NCBI GenBank assembly: GCA_030150265.1
Contig: JASLGG010000025.1
Span: forward strand, 1-64,000
Origin: Protaetiibacter sp.
Lineage (GTDB): Bacteria > Actinomycetota > Actinomycetes > Actinomycetales > Microbacteriaceae
Length of the DNA stretch: 64,000 nucleotides
Reading direction: 5' to 3'
Each line of letters begins with the position of its first letter. Positions within the stretch are counted from its first letter, which is position 1. Both the position numbers and the translations under genes were made by a program. Shown one piece after another: positions 48,750 through 56,480 of the stretch. The notes under the pieces are model-generated. The model had not been told where the DNA came from and searched no databases. It worked only from the letters and a program-made list of their open reading frames with translations.

Positions 48750-49706
48750 TCAGCGGCCCAGCACCTGCGTGAGGTAGAACCACACGCCGAGGAGGGCCGC
48801 GAAGGGCAGGAGCGCGCCGAGGCCGCTCTCGAGCGCAGATCGACGTCGTGAACGACGTCGTGAACGACGCCGCGAATCGCGCGGCGTCGAGGTCGTGGTC
48901 CGGCGCGGAGGTCGGGTCGACGCCGGCTGGACGCGTGCGACGGAGCGTTGCGTCGCATGCACGGGTCGTGCCTCGGCGGTCGCGGTCGGTGCCTGACCGC
49001 GCCGCGCGATGTACCAGCCGACGGCCTCGTCCAGCGCGTCGAACTCGCGCGCCATCTTGGCGCCCGACACCCACGCGGGCGGTCGGGTGTGCCAGGTCCG
49101 GGGTTCGACGGCGGCTTCGACGACCCGCAAGATCTGCTCGTCGCTCATCACGCGCGGGGCGTCGAGAGTGCGCAGCAGCGCCGCATCCGAGATCACCCGG
49201 ATGTCGGCGACGCCGTCGCCGACGCGCGCGGTCACGTTGACCCCCGCGGGCTGGACGAAGGTGACGAGCGTCGCGACCGGGACCGCGAACCCGGTCGCGT
49301 CGGAGAGCGCCTTCACTGCGTGTCGCTGCTCGCGGAGCGCGCTTTGCACATAGCCGTTGGTGGGCACGTTGTCGAGCCGGAGCCCCCAGCCCGCGGCCCA
49401 GACGCGTCGACCCGATGAGTTCTTGGTGTTGATCGTGAACACGCCGGACGGGCCGATCGCCACATGGTCGATGTCGCGTCGGGCGGAGCCCGCCGGTACC
49501 GAGTGCAGCACGGTCCATGCCGACCCGAGCGATTCGAGGAGCGTCGCCACCGCCCGCTCGCCCTTGACGCCGTCGTACCAGCTGATCGCCTCATCTCCGA
49601 TGATGAGTTCGTCCGTCCCCGGGACGGACCGGATGACACCGCGGTCCCATTGACGCAGCAGCTCTTCGATGAGCGATTGCGCCGGCACGCGGTCGCGGAG
49701 ATCCAT
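48750..49706 (-). CDS. NERD-domain protein with C-terminal membrane anchor
   Basis: 318 residues. The NERD (nuclease-related) domain spans about 45-150: GVKGERAVATLLESL, RRDIDHVAIGPSGVFTINTKN, then QRHAVKAL. A middle region (IRVISDAALLRTLDAPRVMSDEQI) follows, then a tail with RRRS repeats (about 285-297) and a membrane helix at the very end (GALLPFAALLGVWFYL). The E-D-x-K nuclease-like residues are visible. Its role is unknown; it may be linked to DNA processing or defence. ATG 49706; an AATAAT box lies 25-30 bp upstream on the same strand. Confidence 0.85.
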   Translation of the reverse strand: MDLRDRVPAQSLIEELLRQWDRGVIRSVPGTDELIIGDEAISWYDGVKGERAVATLLESLGSAWTVLHSVPAGSARRDIDHVAIGPSGVFTINTKNSSGRRVWAAGWGLRLDNVPTNGYVQSALREQRHAVKALSDATGFAVPVATLVTFVQPAGVNVTARVGDGVADIRVISDAALLRTLDAPRVMSDEQILRVVEAAVEPRTWHTRPPAWVSGAKMAREFDALDEAVGWYIARRGQAPTATAEARPVHATQRSVARVQPASTRPPRRTTTSTPRDSRRRSRRRSRRRSALESGLGALLPFAALLGVWFYLTQVLGR

Positions 49707-49821
49707 GAGGCCATGCTGATGGAGACGTGATTATTGCGCACCTCCGCGTTCGAGGGACACGGATTCGCCGTGCCGCCGGACCGCGGGACCAAGGTCCGGC
49801 GCGCAGCCCGCGTCGCGGCGC

Positions 49822-49827
49822 TAGCCT
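49822..49827 (+). promoter_or_regulatory. -10 box of the membrane protein at 49834
   Basis: TAGCCT, CGCGCC spacer, ATG at 49834; leaderless arrangement. Confidence 0.55.
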
Positions 49828-49833
49828 CGCGCC

Positions 49834-50379
49834 ATGGGCACCCTGCGGTTGATCCGGTTCTGGCTCGCGGTCGTGATCGCGGGACTCGTGGTGAGCGGCG
49901 TCACGGCGTTTCCGCTCGAGGCGGAGCTGCGGGCGGCATCCGCGGTGCTCCACGCGGGGTGGCTGCCCTTCCCGGAGCTGTGGAGCGGTGTCGTGTTCTG
50001 GGTCGACCGCGTGCATGAGGGGCTCGTCGCGAGCTATGGCGGGTACCCGTTCCTGGCGTATGGCACCGACTGGCTGGCGTTCGCGCACCTGATGATCGCG
50101 GTCGCGTTCCTCGGACCGTGGCGGGATCCGGTGCGGAATGCGTGGGTCATCCGCTGGGGTCTCGTGATGTGCGCCGCGATCGTGCCGCTGACCCTCGTCG
50201 CCGGGGCGGCGCGCGGCATCCCGTGGGGCTGGCAGCTGCTCGACATCTCGTTCGGTGTGGCCGCCGCGGTGCCGCTTATGGCGGCGCTCGTGCTGACCCG
50301 CCGCCTCGAGCGCACCCAGGCCTCCGGGAGTGCTGCCCGGATCAAGGACTTCCCCTCCCGGATCAAGGAGCCGGTGTGA
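49834..50379 (+). CDS. multi-helix membrane protein ending in repeat-derived residues
   Basis: 181 residues with four to five membrane helices: IRFWLAVVIAGLVVSGVTAF, LAFAHLMIAVAFLGPW, WGLVMCAAIVPLTLVAGAA, and GVAAAVPLMAALVLTRRL. No family is recognised with confidence. ATG 49834 is 6 nt after TAGCCT. The last 15 codons run through the 21-bp repeat array, giving ARIKDFPSRIKEPV, so the natural C-terminus was probably altered by the repeat insertion. Confidence 0.75.
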   Translation: MGTLRLIRFWLAVVIAGLVVSGVTAFPLEAELRAASAVLHAGWLPFPELWSGVVFWVDRVHEGLVASYGGYPFLAYGTDWLAFAHLMIAVAFLGPWRDPVRNAWVIRWGLVMCAAIVPLTLVAGAARGIPWGWQLLDISFGVAAAVPLMAALVLTRRLERTQASGSAARIKDFPSRIKEPV

Positions 50380-50500
50380 CGCGTGTGGCGGGTGAGCCTC
50401 ATCGGCCTCGTCCGCCACGCGAGCTCCTTGATTCAGGCGCCCCGGTCCTTGATTCGAGCGCCCCGGTCCTTGATTCGGGAGGCCGGGTCCTTGATCCGGG
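50336..50500. repeat. 21-bp-period repeat array, site 2
   Basis: Two units in one orientation (cccggatcaaggac/g at 50336 and 50357) and four in the other (tccttgattcagg at 50425, then 50446, 50467, 50488). Every neighbour is exactly 21 bp apart. The units match those at 26654-26777. The period of seven codons makes any frame through it repetitive. Confidence 0.82.
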
Positions 50501-50574
50501 AGGCGGATGCGCGGGAGCGGATGCGGGGGAGCGGATGCGGCAGCCCGGATGAGGCGGCGCCCGCGCGCCGCGCG

Positions 50575-50580
50575 TAGCCT
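50575..50580 (+). promoter_or_regulatory. -10 box of the alcohol dehydrogenase gene
   Basis: TAGCCT, CGGAGC spacer, ATG at 50587; leaderless arrangement. Confidence 0.55.
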
Positions 50581-50586
50581 CGGAGC

Positions 50587-51636
50587 ATGCACGCGACCCT
50601 CATCCACGCGCCCCGCGACATCCGCTTCGAGGAGGTGCCCGACCCGCGGCTGAGCACCGGCGGCGACGCGATCGTGCGCGTCGTCGCGGCGTGCGTGTGC
50701 GGCTCCGACCTGTGGCCCTACCGCGGCGTGACGCCCACGCACGAGCCGCACCGCATCGGGCACGAGTTCGTCGGCGTGGTCGAGGAGGTCGGACCGGAGG
50801 TGCGTCGCATCCGGCCGGGCGACTTCGTGATCGCGCCCTTCTACGACTGCTGCATGGAGTGCGTCAACTGCCGCAACGGGTTCTCGACCTCATGCCTGAA
50901 CGGCGGATGGTGGGGTGCAGACGACCGGATGGGCGGCTTCGCCGACGGAGGCCAGGGCGAGCGCGTGCGCGTGCCGCACGCCGACGGCTCGCTCGTGGCG
51001 ACCCCGTCGATGCCGGATGACGCCCTCGTGCCGCACCTGCTGACCCTCGCCGACGTCATGGGCACCGGCCACCATGCCGCCGTCTCGGGTGGCGCGGGCC
51101 CCGGGAAGAGCGTCGTGGTGGTGGGCGATGGCGCCGTCGGGCTGTGCGCGGTGCTCGCCTCCGCCCGCCTCGGCGCCGAGCGCATCGTCGCGATGTCGCG
51201 GCACCCCGAGCGCCAGGCGCTCGCCCGCCGCTTCGGGGCGACGGATGTCGTGGCCGAGCGGGGAGCGGAGGGCGCTGCCCGCGTCCGCGAGCTCTTCGAC
51301 GGCGTCGGCGCGGATGTGGTGCTCGAGTGCGTCGGCACCGAGGAGTCGATGGCGCAGGCCCTGCGCTCGGCACGCCCCGGCGGCCAGGTGGGCTTCGTGG
51401 GCGTGCCGAACGGTGGACCGCAGCTGCCCATCCGCCGGATGTTCGACACGAACGTCGGCGTGCGGGGCGGGGTCGCCCCGGTGCGCAACTACGTGGAGGA
51501 GCTGCTGCCCGAGGTCTGGGACGGCCGGCTCCAGCCGGGCCTGGTCTTCGACCTCGAGCTGCCGCTGGCGGAGGTCGCGGAGGCGTACGCCGCGATGGAC
51601 GAGCGCCGGGCCATCAAGGTGCTGCTGCGGGCCTGA
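50587..51636 (+). CDS. zinc-dependent alcohol dehydrogenase (MDR family)
   Basis: 349 residues. Catalytic zinc ligands Cys (VCGSDLWPY) and His-Glu (GHEFVG). The structural zinc loop reads DCCMECVNCRNGFSTSCLNG. The nucleotide fold is VVVVGDGAVGLCAVLAS. YdjL/Tdh-like members oxidise secondary alcohols or sugars with NAD(P); the substrate here is not evident. ATG 50587 is 6 nt after TAGCCT. It converges with the DrrB-like permease gene 14 bp away. Confidence 0.92.
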   Translation: MHATLIHAPRDIRFEEVPDPRLSTGGDAIVRVVAACVCGSDLWPYRGVTPTHEPHRIGHEFVGVVEEVGPEVRRIRPGDFVIAPFYDCCMECVNCRNGFSTSCLNGGWWGADDRMGGFADGGQGERVRVPHADGSLVATPSMPDDALVPHLLTLADVMGTGHHAAVSGGAGPGKSVVVVGDGAVGLCAVLASARLGAERIVAMSRHPERQALARRFGATDVVAERGAEGAARVRELFDGVGADVVLECVGTEESMAQALRSARPGGQVGFVGVPNGGPQLPIRRMFDTNVGVRGGVAPVRNYVEELLPEVWDGRLQPGLVFDLELPLAEVAEAYAAMDERRAIKVLLRA

Positions 51637-51649
51637 GCCGCGGCGGGAC

Positions 51650-52411
51650 TCAGCCGAAGCGGCGCCGGTAGACGATCCGCGCCACCACGACCGCCACCAC
51701 GAGGATGCCGAGGCACCACGCGAGCGCGACCCAGATGTCCCCGCCGACCGGCTGCTGCGCGAAGATCGCGCGTAGCGTGTTGACGATCGAGGTGACCGGC
51801 TGGTTCTCGGCGAACCAGCGCACCGGGCCCGGCATCGTGGCGGTCGGAGCGAACGCCGAGCTGATGAACGGCAGGAAGATGAGCGGGTAGGCGAACACGC
51901 CCGCGCCCTCCACCGAGCTCGCTCCGAGCCCCGCGATCACCGCAACCCAGGTGAGGGCGAGCGTGAACAGCACGAGGATCCCCGCCACCGCGAGCCAGCC
52001 GAGCACGCCCGCCCCGCTGCGGAACCCCATGAGCAGCGCCACCGCCACGACGAGCACGAGCGACAGCAGGTTGGCCACGAGCGAGGTGAGCACGTGCGCC
52101 CACAGCACGCCGGAGCGCGCGATCGGCAGCGAGCGGAAGCGCTCGAAGATGCCGCTCTTGAGATCCATGAACAGCCGGTACGAGGTGTACGACACCCCGG
52201 ATGCGATGGTGATCAGCAGGATGCCCGGCAGCTGGTAGTCGATGTAGGGCACGTTCCCGGTGTCGATCGCCCCGCCGATCACGTAGACGAACAGCAGCAT
52301 GATGCCGATCGGCGTGATCGCCGTCGTGATGATCGTGTCGATGCTGCGGGTCACGTGGCGCAGGGTGCGCCCGGTCAGCACGGCGGTGTCGCCGAAGAAG
52401 TGCGTGCTCAT
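51650..52411 (-). CDS. DrrB-type ABC transporter permease
   Basis: 253 residues, six membrane helices. ABC-2 permease of the daunorubicin-resistance type: RHVTRSIDTIITTAITPIGIMLLFVYVIGG, SGVSYTSYRLFMDLKSGIFERFRSLPIARS, and FAENQPVTSIVNTLRA are family-typical. ATG 52411 overlaps the ATPase stop by ATGA. With the ATPase it should form an exporter of drugs or lipids under PadR control. Confidence 0.93.
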   Translation of the reverse strand: MSTHFFGDTAVLTGRTLRHVTRSIDTIITTAITPIGIMLLFVYVIGGAIDTGNVPYIDYQLPGILLITIASGVSYTSYRLFMDLKSGIFERFRSLPIARSGVLWAHVLTSLVANLLSLVLVVAVALLMGFRSGAGVLGWLAVAGILVLFTLALTWVAVIAGLGASSVEGAGVFAYPLIFLPFISSAFAPTATMPGPVRWFAENQPVTSIVNTLRAIFAQQPVGGDIWVALAWCLGILVVAVVVARIVYRRRFG

Positions 52412-53202
52412 GATCCGGCCTCCGTCTCTTCCTTGTCGGGGTCCTTCTCGCCGACGACCGCGAAGAAGATCTCCTCGAGGCTCGGCTGCTTCTCGACGTA
52501 CTGCACCTCGGCCGGCGGCAGCAGGCGCTTGAGCTCGGCGAGGGTGCCGTCGACGATGATCCGCCCCTGATGCAGGATCGCGATCCGGTCGGCGAGCTGC
52601 TCCGCCTCCTCGAGGTACTGGGTGGTGAGCAGCACCGTGGTCCCTCGGCCGGCGAGCTCCTTCACGGCGTGCCACACCTCGAGGCGCGCCTCCGGGTCGA
52701 GTCCCGTGGTGGGCTCGTCGAGGAAGATCACCGCGGGGTCGCCGATGAGGCTCATGGCGATGTCGAGCCGCCGCCGCATGCCTCCCGAGTAGGTGGAGAC
52801 GCGGCGCCCGCCTGCATCCGTGAGGGAGAAACGTGCGAGCAGCTCGTCGGCGACGGCGCCCGGGTTGCCCTCGTGCCGCAGCCTCGCCACGAGCACGAGG
52901 TTCTCGCGGCCGGTGAGGATCTCGTCGACCGCCGCGAACTGGCCGGTGAGGCTGATCGCCTCGCGCACCTGCGCCGGCTGCGCGGCGACGTCGAACCCCG
53001 CCACGCGCGCCTGCCCGGCATCCGCCCGCAGCAGGGTGGAGAGGATGCGCACGAGCGTGGTCTTGCCGGCTCCGTTCGAGCCGAGCAGGGCGAAGATGCT
53101 GCCGGGAGCGACCTCGAGGTCGACGCCCCGCAGCACCTGCAGCTCGCCGTAGGACTTCTCGACGCCGGTGACCCGGATGGCGGCATCCGTCCGCCCGGTC
53201 AC
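52408..53202 (-). CDS. DrrA-type ABC transporter ATP-binding protein
   Basis: 264 residues. Walker A LLGSNGAGKTTL, signature STYSGGMRRRLDIA, Walker B VIFLDEPTTGLD, His-loop LLTTQYLEEAE, and the DrrA-type C-terminal region PSLEEIFFAVVG. GTG 53202 overlaps the DUF1048 stop by GTGA; the open frame upstream of it is antisense shadow of that gene. Energises the permease encoded next. Confidence 0.95.
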   Translation of the reverse strand: MTGRTDAAIRVTGVEKSYGELQVLRGVDLEVAPGSIFALLGSNGAGKTTLVRILSTLLRADAGQARVAGFDVAAQPAQVREAISLTGQFAAVDEILTGRENLVLVARLRHEGNPGAVADELLARFSLTDAGGRRVSTYSGGMRRRLDIAMSLIGDPAVIFLDEPTTGLDPEARLEVWHAVKELAGRGTTVLLTTQYLEEAEQLADRIAILHQGRIIVDGTLAELKRLLPPAEVQYVEKQPSLEEIFFAVVGEKDPDKEETEAGS

Positions 53203-53570
53203 GACCCCTCCTGCGCGCGTTCGGCCTTCGCGACGGCGTCGCGGAGGCGGTTCCTCTCCTTGTCGATCCACTCCTTGCCGGTGTAGGCGGCACGGAAGGT
53301 GTCGGCGAACTCGACCGGGTCGTCGCCGACGATCTCGTGCACGGGGATGCCGTCGGCGGCCGCCCGCTCCCACAGCTCGACGAGGTCGCCCATCATCCGC
53401 ACGAGCACCCCGCCGTCGGTGAGGCCGCCGGAGTACATGAAGTAGCGGTCGAGCGCCTTCGCGGCGGTGAGGTACGGCTCGGGCAGCGCCTCGAGCCGGG
53501 CACGGTACTGCTTGTACTGCTTCTTCTGATCGAGCGAGCCCGTGACGAGCTCGATCCACTTCGCGGTCAT
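53199..53570 (-). CDS. DUF1048-family protein
   Basis: 123 residues, mainly helical. Pattern QKKQYKQYRARLEALPEPYLTAAKALDRYFMYSGG, VLVRMMGDLVELWERAAADG and WIDKERNRLRDAV fits DUF1048, small proteins usually encoded between a PadR regulator and an ABC exporter, as here. Role unknown. ATG 53570 overlaps the padR stop (ATGA), and its own stop overlaps the ATPase start. Confidence 0.9.
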   Translation of the reverse strand: MTAKWIELVTGSLDQKKQYKQYRARLEALPEPYLTAAKALDRYFMYSGGLTDGGVLVRMMGDLVELWERAAADGIPVHEIVGDDPVEFADTFRAAYTGKEWIDKERNRLRDAVAKAERAQEGS

Positions 53571-53902
53571 TCCTGTCCTCCTTCGTGGTGGAGCTTCTCC
53601 AGCCGTTCCGCGAGGAAGCTCCAGTTCCCCCAGAACTCGTCGAGGGCGTCGCGCCCCCGGGCGTTGAGCGTGTACACCTTGCGCGGCGGGCCCTTCTCCG
53701 AGGGCACCTTCTCGATGTCGACGAGGCCCCGCTGCTCGATCCGCAGGAGCACGGCGTAGACCGTGCCCTCGACGATGTCGGTGAAGCCCTGCTCGCGCAG
53801 CCAGGCCGTGATCTCGTATCCGTGCGCGGGACGCCGGGAGATCGCGGCGAGCATGATGCCCTCCAGGAACCCCTTGAGCATCTCGGTCGTCTGCTTGCCC
53901 AC
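53567..53902 (-). CDS. PadR-family transcriptional repressor
   Basis: 111 residues. PadR winged helix: EMLKGFLEGIMLAAISRRPAHGYEITAWL, GTVYAVLLRIEQRGLVDIE, and GPPRKVYTLNARGRDAL. The short C-terminus is that of the PadR subfamily encoded with ABC exporters, which represses its own operon and is released by the exported drug. GTG 53902 is preferred (GGAG upstream); GTG 53914 is possible. Two 23-bp direct repeats just upstream are the likely operators. Confidence 0.92.
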   Translation of the reverse strand: MGKQTTEMLKGFLEGIMLAAISRRPAHGYEITAWLREQGFTDIVEGTVYAVLLRIEQRGLVDIEKVPSEKGPPRKVYTLNARGRDALDEFWGNWSFLAERLEKLHHEGGQE

Positions 53903-53922
53903 GGCTCCGCCTCTCACTACTT

Positions 53923-53986
53923 GGTGTTGCTGAGTACCGGTAGAAAGTAACACCGAGTACCAGTAGATAGCAACACCGAATACCGG
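53923..53986. promoter_or_regulatory. probable PadR operator: tandem 23-bp repeats
   Basis: Two direct 23-bp units, 53932-53954 and 53955-53977 (three differences), with the start of a third at 53978-53986. Outer arms GGTGTTGC (53923-53930) and GCAACACC (53970-53977) are inverted. The block is AT-richer than its surroundings and lies between padR and the divergent hydrolase gene, so it could control both. Confidence 0.65.
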
Positions 53987-54007
53987 ATGCGGCCGGCGCG
54001 ATCCGGA

Positions 54008-54013
54008 TAGCAT
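54008..54013 (+). promoter_or_regulatory. -10 box of the serine hydrolase gene
   Basis: TAGCAT, CGCCGC spacer, GTG at 54020. The PadR-type repeats end 22 bp upstream, overlapping the expected -35 region. Confidence 0.55.
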
Positions 54014-54019
54014 CGCCGC

Positions 54020-55360
54020 GTGCGCATCCTCCGTCGAGCCGGCATCGTCGCCGCTGCCGTCGCCCTGCTCCTCGTCGTCGCCGTCACGGGGGTGTACCTC
54101 TGGCAGGGCCCCCTCCTGCTGACCGGCACCGGCTACGCCGCGCACAACGCGTGCGCGGTGGAGGACCTGGCGGGCCGCAGCGACCCCGCGTCCGACCTGC
54201 CGCCGAACCCCCTCGTGCCGTATCTGCACGTCGCGGTCGACGGCGACGTCGCGACCGCCTCGGTCTTCGGCTTCGCCACCCCGCAGCAGGCGCGCTACAC
54301 CGAGGGCTTCGGCTGCACCCTCGCCTCGGCGCCCCTCGACCTCGGGACGGCGACCCCGGTATCCGCCGCGAACAACCCCTTCTCGGATGCCGCGACACCC
54401 GTCATGGACCCGGCGCTCGCCGCGGCCGTCGGGCGCGCCTTCGGCGACGGCGAGCCCGAGGCGGCGGTGACGAGCCTCGGCACGCGCGGCATCGTCATCG
54501 TGAAGGACGGGGAGCTCGTGGGGGAGCGCTACGCCGACGGCTTCGACGCATCCACGCCGCAGCTCGGCTGGTCGATGACCAAGAGCGTCGCCTCGCTCAT
54601 GACGGGCATGCTCGTGCAGCAGGGCGTCGTCTCGCCCGACGACGACCACCTGCGCCCCGAGTGGACGGATGAGCGCGCCTCCATCACGGTCGAGAACCTG
54701 CTGCGCATGGACAGCGGTCTCAGCTGGGACGAGACCTACGACCTCGGCACGCCCATCACCCGGATGCTGTACCTCGAGCCCGACATGGGCGGCTACGTCG
54801 CGAGTCTCCCGCTCGCGCACGCGCCGGGCGAGGTGCAGCAGTACTCGAGCGGCTCGACCACCCTGCTGTGCTCTGTGCTCGCCGCCCGCACCGGCCTCGG
54901 CGCCGACCTGCCGCGCCGGACCCTGTTCTCGGCCCTCGGGCTCGCGTCGGCCGTGATGGAGCCGGATGCGTCGGGCACCCCCGTCTGCTCCTCCTACCTC
55001 TGGGCGACCCCGCGCGACTGGGCGGCGATCGGTCAGTTCGCCCTGCAGGACGGCGAGTGGAAGGGGCAGCGGCTGCTGCCCGAGGGCTGGATGGCGAAGA
55101 GCCTCACCGTGACCGACCTCGGCGAGTCCGACGACCCCGGCTACGGCATGGGCTGGCGTGTCAACGTGCTGCCCGACGGGACGCTGCGCTGGCCGTCGCT
55201 CCCCCGCGACGCCTTCTCGGCGAACGGCCACGACGGCCAGGTCATGATCGTGGTCCCCTCGGCGGGGCTCGTGGTGGTGCGGCTCGGGTTCACGCCCACC
55301 GCGTCGGTGAACGACGCGGTGGCGGAGCTGGCGGGCGACGCGATCGCGGCGCTCGGGTAG
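54020..55360 (+). CDS. membrane-anchored serine hydrolase, beta-lactamase superfamily
   Basis: 446 residues. One N-terminal membrane segment (VAAAVALLLVVAVTGVYLW) places the enzyme outside. The Ser-x-x-Lys nucleophile motif is WSMTKSVASL; the Tyr motif is QYSSGSTTLL; the third motif is ANGHDGQ. This is the class C beta-lactamase/6-aminohexanoate-hydrolase-like group, usually esterases or peptidases rather than true beta-lactamases. GTG 54020 is 6 nt after TAGCAT. It diverges from padR across a shared control region. Substrate unknown. Confidence 0.88.
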   Translation: MRILRRAGIVAAAVALLLVVAVTGVYLWQGPLLLTGTGYAAHNACAVEDLAGRSDPASDLPPNPLVPYLHVAVDGDVATASVFGFATPQQARYTEGFGCTLASAPLDLGTATPVSAANNPFSDAATPVMDPALAAAVGRAFGDGEPEAAVTSLGTRGIVIVKDGELVGERYADGFDASTPQLGWSMTKSVASLMTGMLVQQGVVSPDDDHLRPEWTDERASITVENLLRMDSGLSWDETYDLGTPITRMLYLEPDMGGYVASLPLAHAPGEVQQYSSGSTTLLCSVLAARTGLGADLPRRTLFSALGLASAVMEPDASGTPVCSSYLWATPRDWAAIGQFALQDGEWKGQRLLPEGWMAKSLTVTDLGESDDPGYGMGWRVNVLPDGTLRWPSLPRDAFSANGHDGQVMIVVPSAGLVVVRLGFTPTASVNDAVAELAGDAIAALG

Positions 55361-55378
55361 AACGTCGAGGATGGAGCG

Positions 55379-56380
55379 ATGACCGCCCCGCACATCGGCT
55401 ACGCCGCCATGCTCGAGCGCTTCGCGCCGGGCGAGGTGATCGCGCTCGCGCAGCGGGCCGAGGCATCCGGGTTCACGGGCGTGATGGCGGCCGACCACTT
55501 CCAGCCCTGGGTGCCGCAGCAGGGGCAGGCGAGCTTCGTGTGGAACGTGCTGTCGGCGCTCGGGCAGGTGACCGCGGGGGATCTCGGCACCGGGGTCACG
55601 GCGCCGACGTTCCGCTGGCATCCGGCGATGGTGGCGCAGGCCTCGGCCACGCTCGCCGCCATGTACCCGGGGCGGCACTGGCTCGGCATCGGCTCCGGCG
55701 AGGCCATCAACGAGCACGTCGTCGGGCGGTACTGGCCCGAGGCGCCCGAGCGCATCGACCGGATGTTCGAGGCGGTCGACATCATCAAGAAGCTCTTCGC
55801 GGCATCGCTCGCCGGGCGCGACGTGCGGCACGAGGGGCGCTACTACAAGCTCGAGTCGACGCGCCTGTGGACGATGCCGGATGCCGCCCCGCCCATCCTG
55901 ATCGGCACCGCCGGTCCCGTCACGGCCAAGCGCGCCGGCCGCACCGTCGACGGCATCGTGGTGGACGGGGCGCCCGTCGAGAAGGTGGCGCCGCTGCTCG
56001 CGCGGTTCGCGGAGGGCGGGCGCGAGGCGGGGCGCGACCCGCGCACGCAGACCCGCATCATCCGGCTGCACGTGTCGTGGGCGCCGACGCACGACGAGGC
56101 GGTCGTCGCGGCGCTCACGGAGTGGCCGAACGCGGGGATGCGGTTCCCGAAGTCCGACATCCGCTCGCCGTTCGAGCTCGAGCAGATCGCCCGCACCGTG
56201 CGGCCCGCGGACTTCGAGGGCCGGGTCTTCATCTCGGAGGAACCCGACGCGCACCGCGCCCACATCCAGCGCTACCTCGACCTCGGCTTCGACCGGGTGT
56301 ACCTGCACGGGGTGAGCCGCGACCAGCTCGCCTTCCTCGAGGTGTTCGGCCGCGAGGTGCTGCCCCGCCTCACCGCCTGA
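55379..56380 (+). CDS. F420-dependent LLM-class oxidoreductase
   Basis: 333 residues of the luciferase-like TIM-barrel family, related to Fgd: IGYAAMLERFAPGEVIALA, AADHFQPWVPQQGQASFVW, GTGVTAPTFRWHPAMVAQASATL, GIGSGEAINEHVVG. His in ADHF is retained. The glucose-phosphate-site residues of Fgd are not clearly kept, so another substrate is likely. ATG 55379 has GAGGATGGAGC upstream. A 13-bp inverted repeat and cofE, an F420 biosynthesis gene, follow. Confidence 0.9.
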   Translation: MTAPHIGYAAMLERFAPGEVIALAQRAEASGFTGVMAADHFQPWVPQQGQASFVWNVLSALGQVTAGDLGTGVTAPTFRWHPAMVAQASATLAAMYPGRHWLGIGSGEAINEHVVGRYWPEAPERIDRMFEAVDIIKKLFAASLAGRDVRHEGRYYKLESTRLWTMPDAAPPILIGTAGPVTAKRAGRTVDGIVVDGAPVEKVAPLLARFAEGGREAGRDPRTQTRIIRLHVSWAPTHDEAVVAALTEWPNAGMRFPKSDIRSPFELEQIARTVRPADFEGRVFISEEPDAHRAHIQRYLDLGFDRVYLHGVSRDQLAFLEVFGREVLPRLTA

Positions 56381-56395
56381 TCGTCGCGAACGCGT

Positions 56396-56467
56396 CGCAG
56401 AAGCAGGCTGGATCACCGTCCGGAACCCTCAGCGGTGCGCCTCGGGCCGGCTGGGCCTGCTTCTGCG
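56396..56467. repeat. 13-bp perfect inverted repeat before cofE
   Basis: CGCAGAAGCAGGC (56396-56408) and GCCTGCTTCTGCG (56455-56467) with a 46-nt loop that is itself able to fold. The right arm ends 1 bp before the cofE -10 box (56469). Terminator of the upstream gene or operator of cofE. Confidence 0.55.
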
Positions 56468-56468
56468 C

Positions 56469-56474
56469 CAGGAT
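56469..56474 (+). promoter_or_regulatory. -10 box of cofE
   Basis: CAGGAT, GAGACG spacer, GTG at 56481; leaderless arrangement. Confidence 0.5.
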
Positions 56475-56480
56475 GAGACG

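Noticed and set aside
48840..48880. Regulatory tandem repeat 'gtcgtgaacgac'
   Set aside because: It lies inside the NERD gene and encodes its RRRS repeats in frame, so coding explains it.
50336..50500. A short CRISPR-like array
   Set aside because: Units repeat every 21 bp with almost no variable spacer, and they occur in both orientations. No cas genes are present.
54020..55360. Beta-lactamase resistance gene
   Set aside because: The SxxK and Tyr motifs define the superfamily only. Membrane anchoring and the ANGHDGQ motif fit the hydrolase/esterase branch better, and nothing indicates drug hydrolysis.
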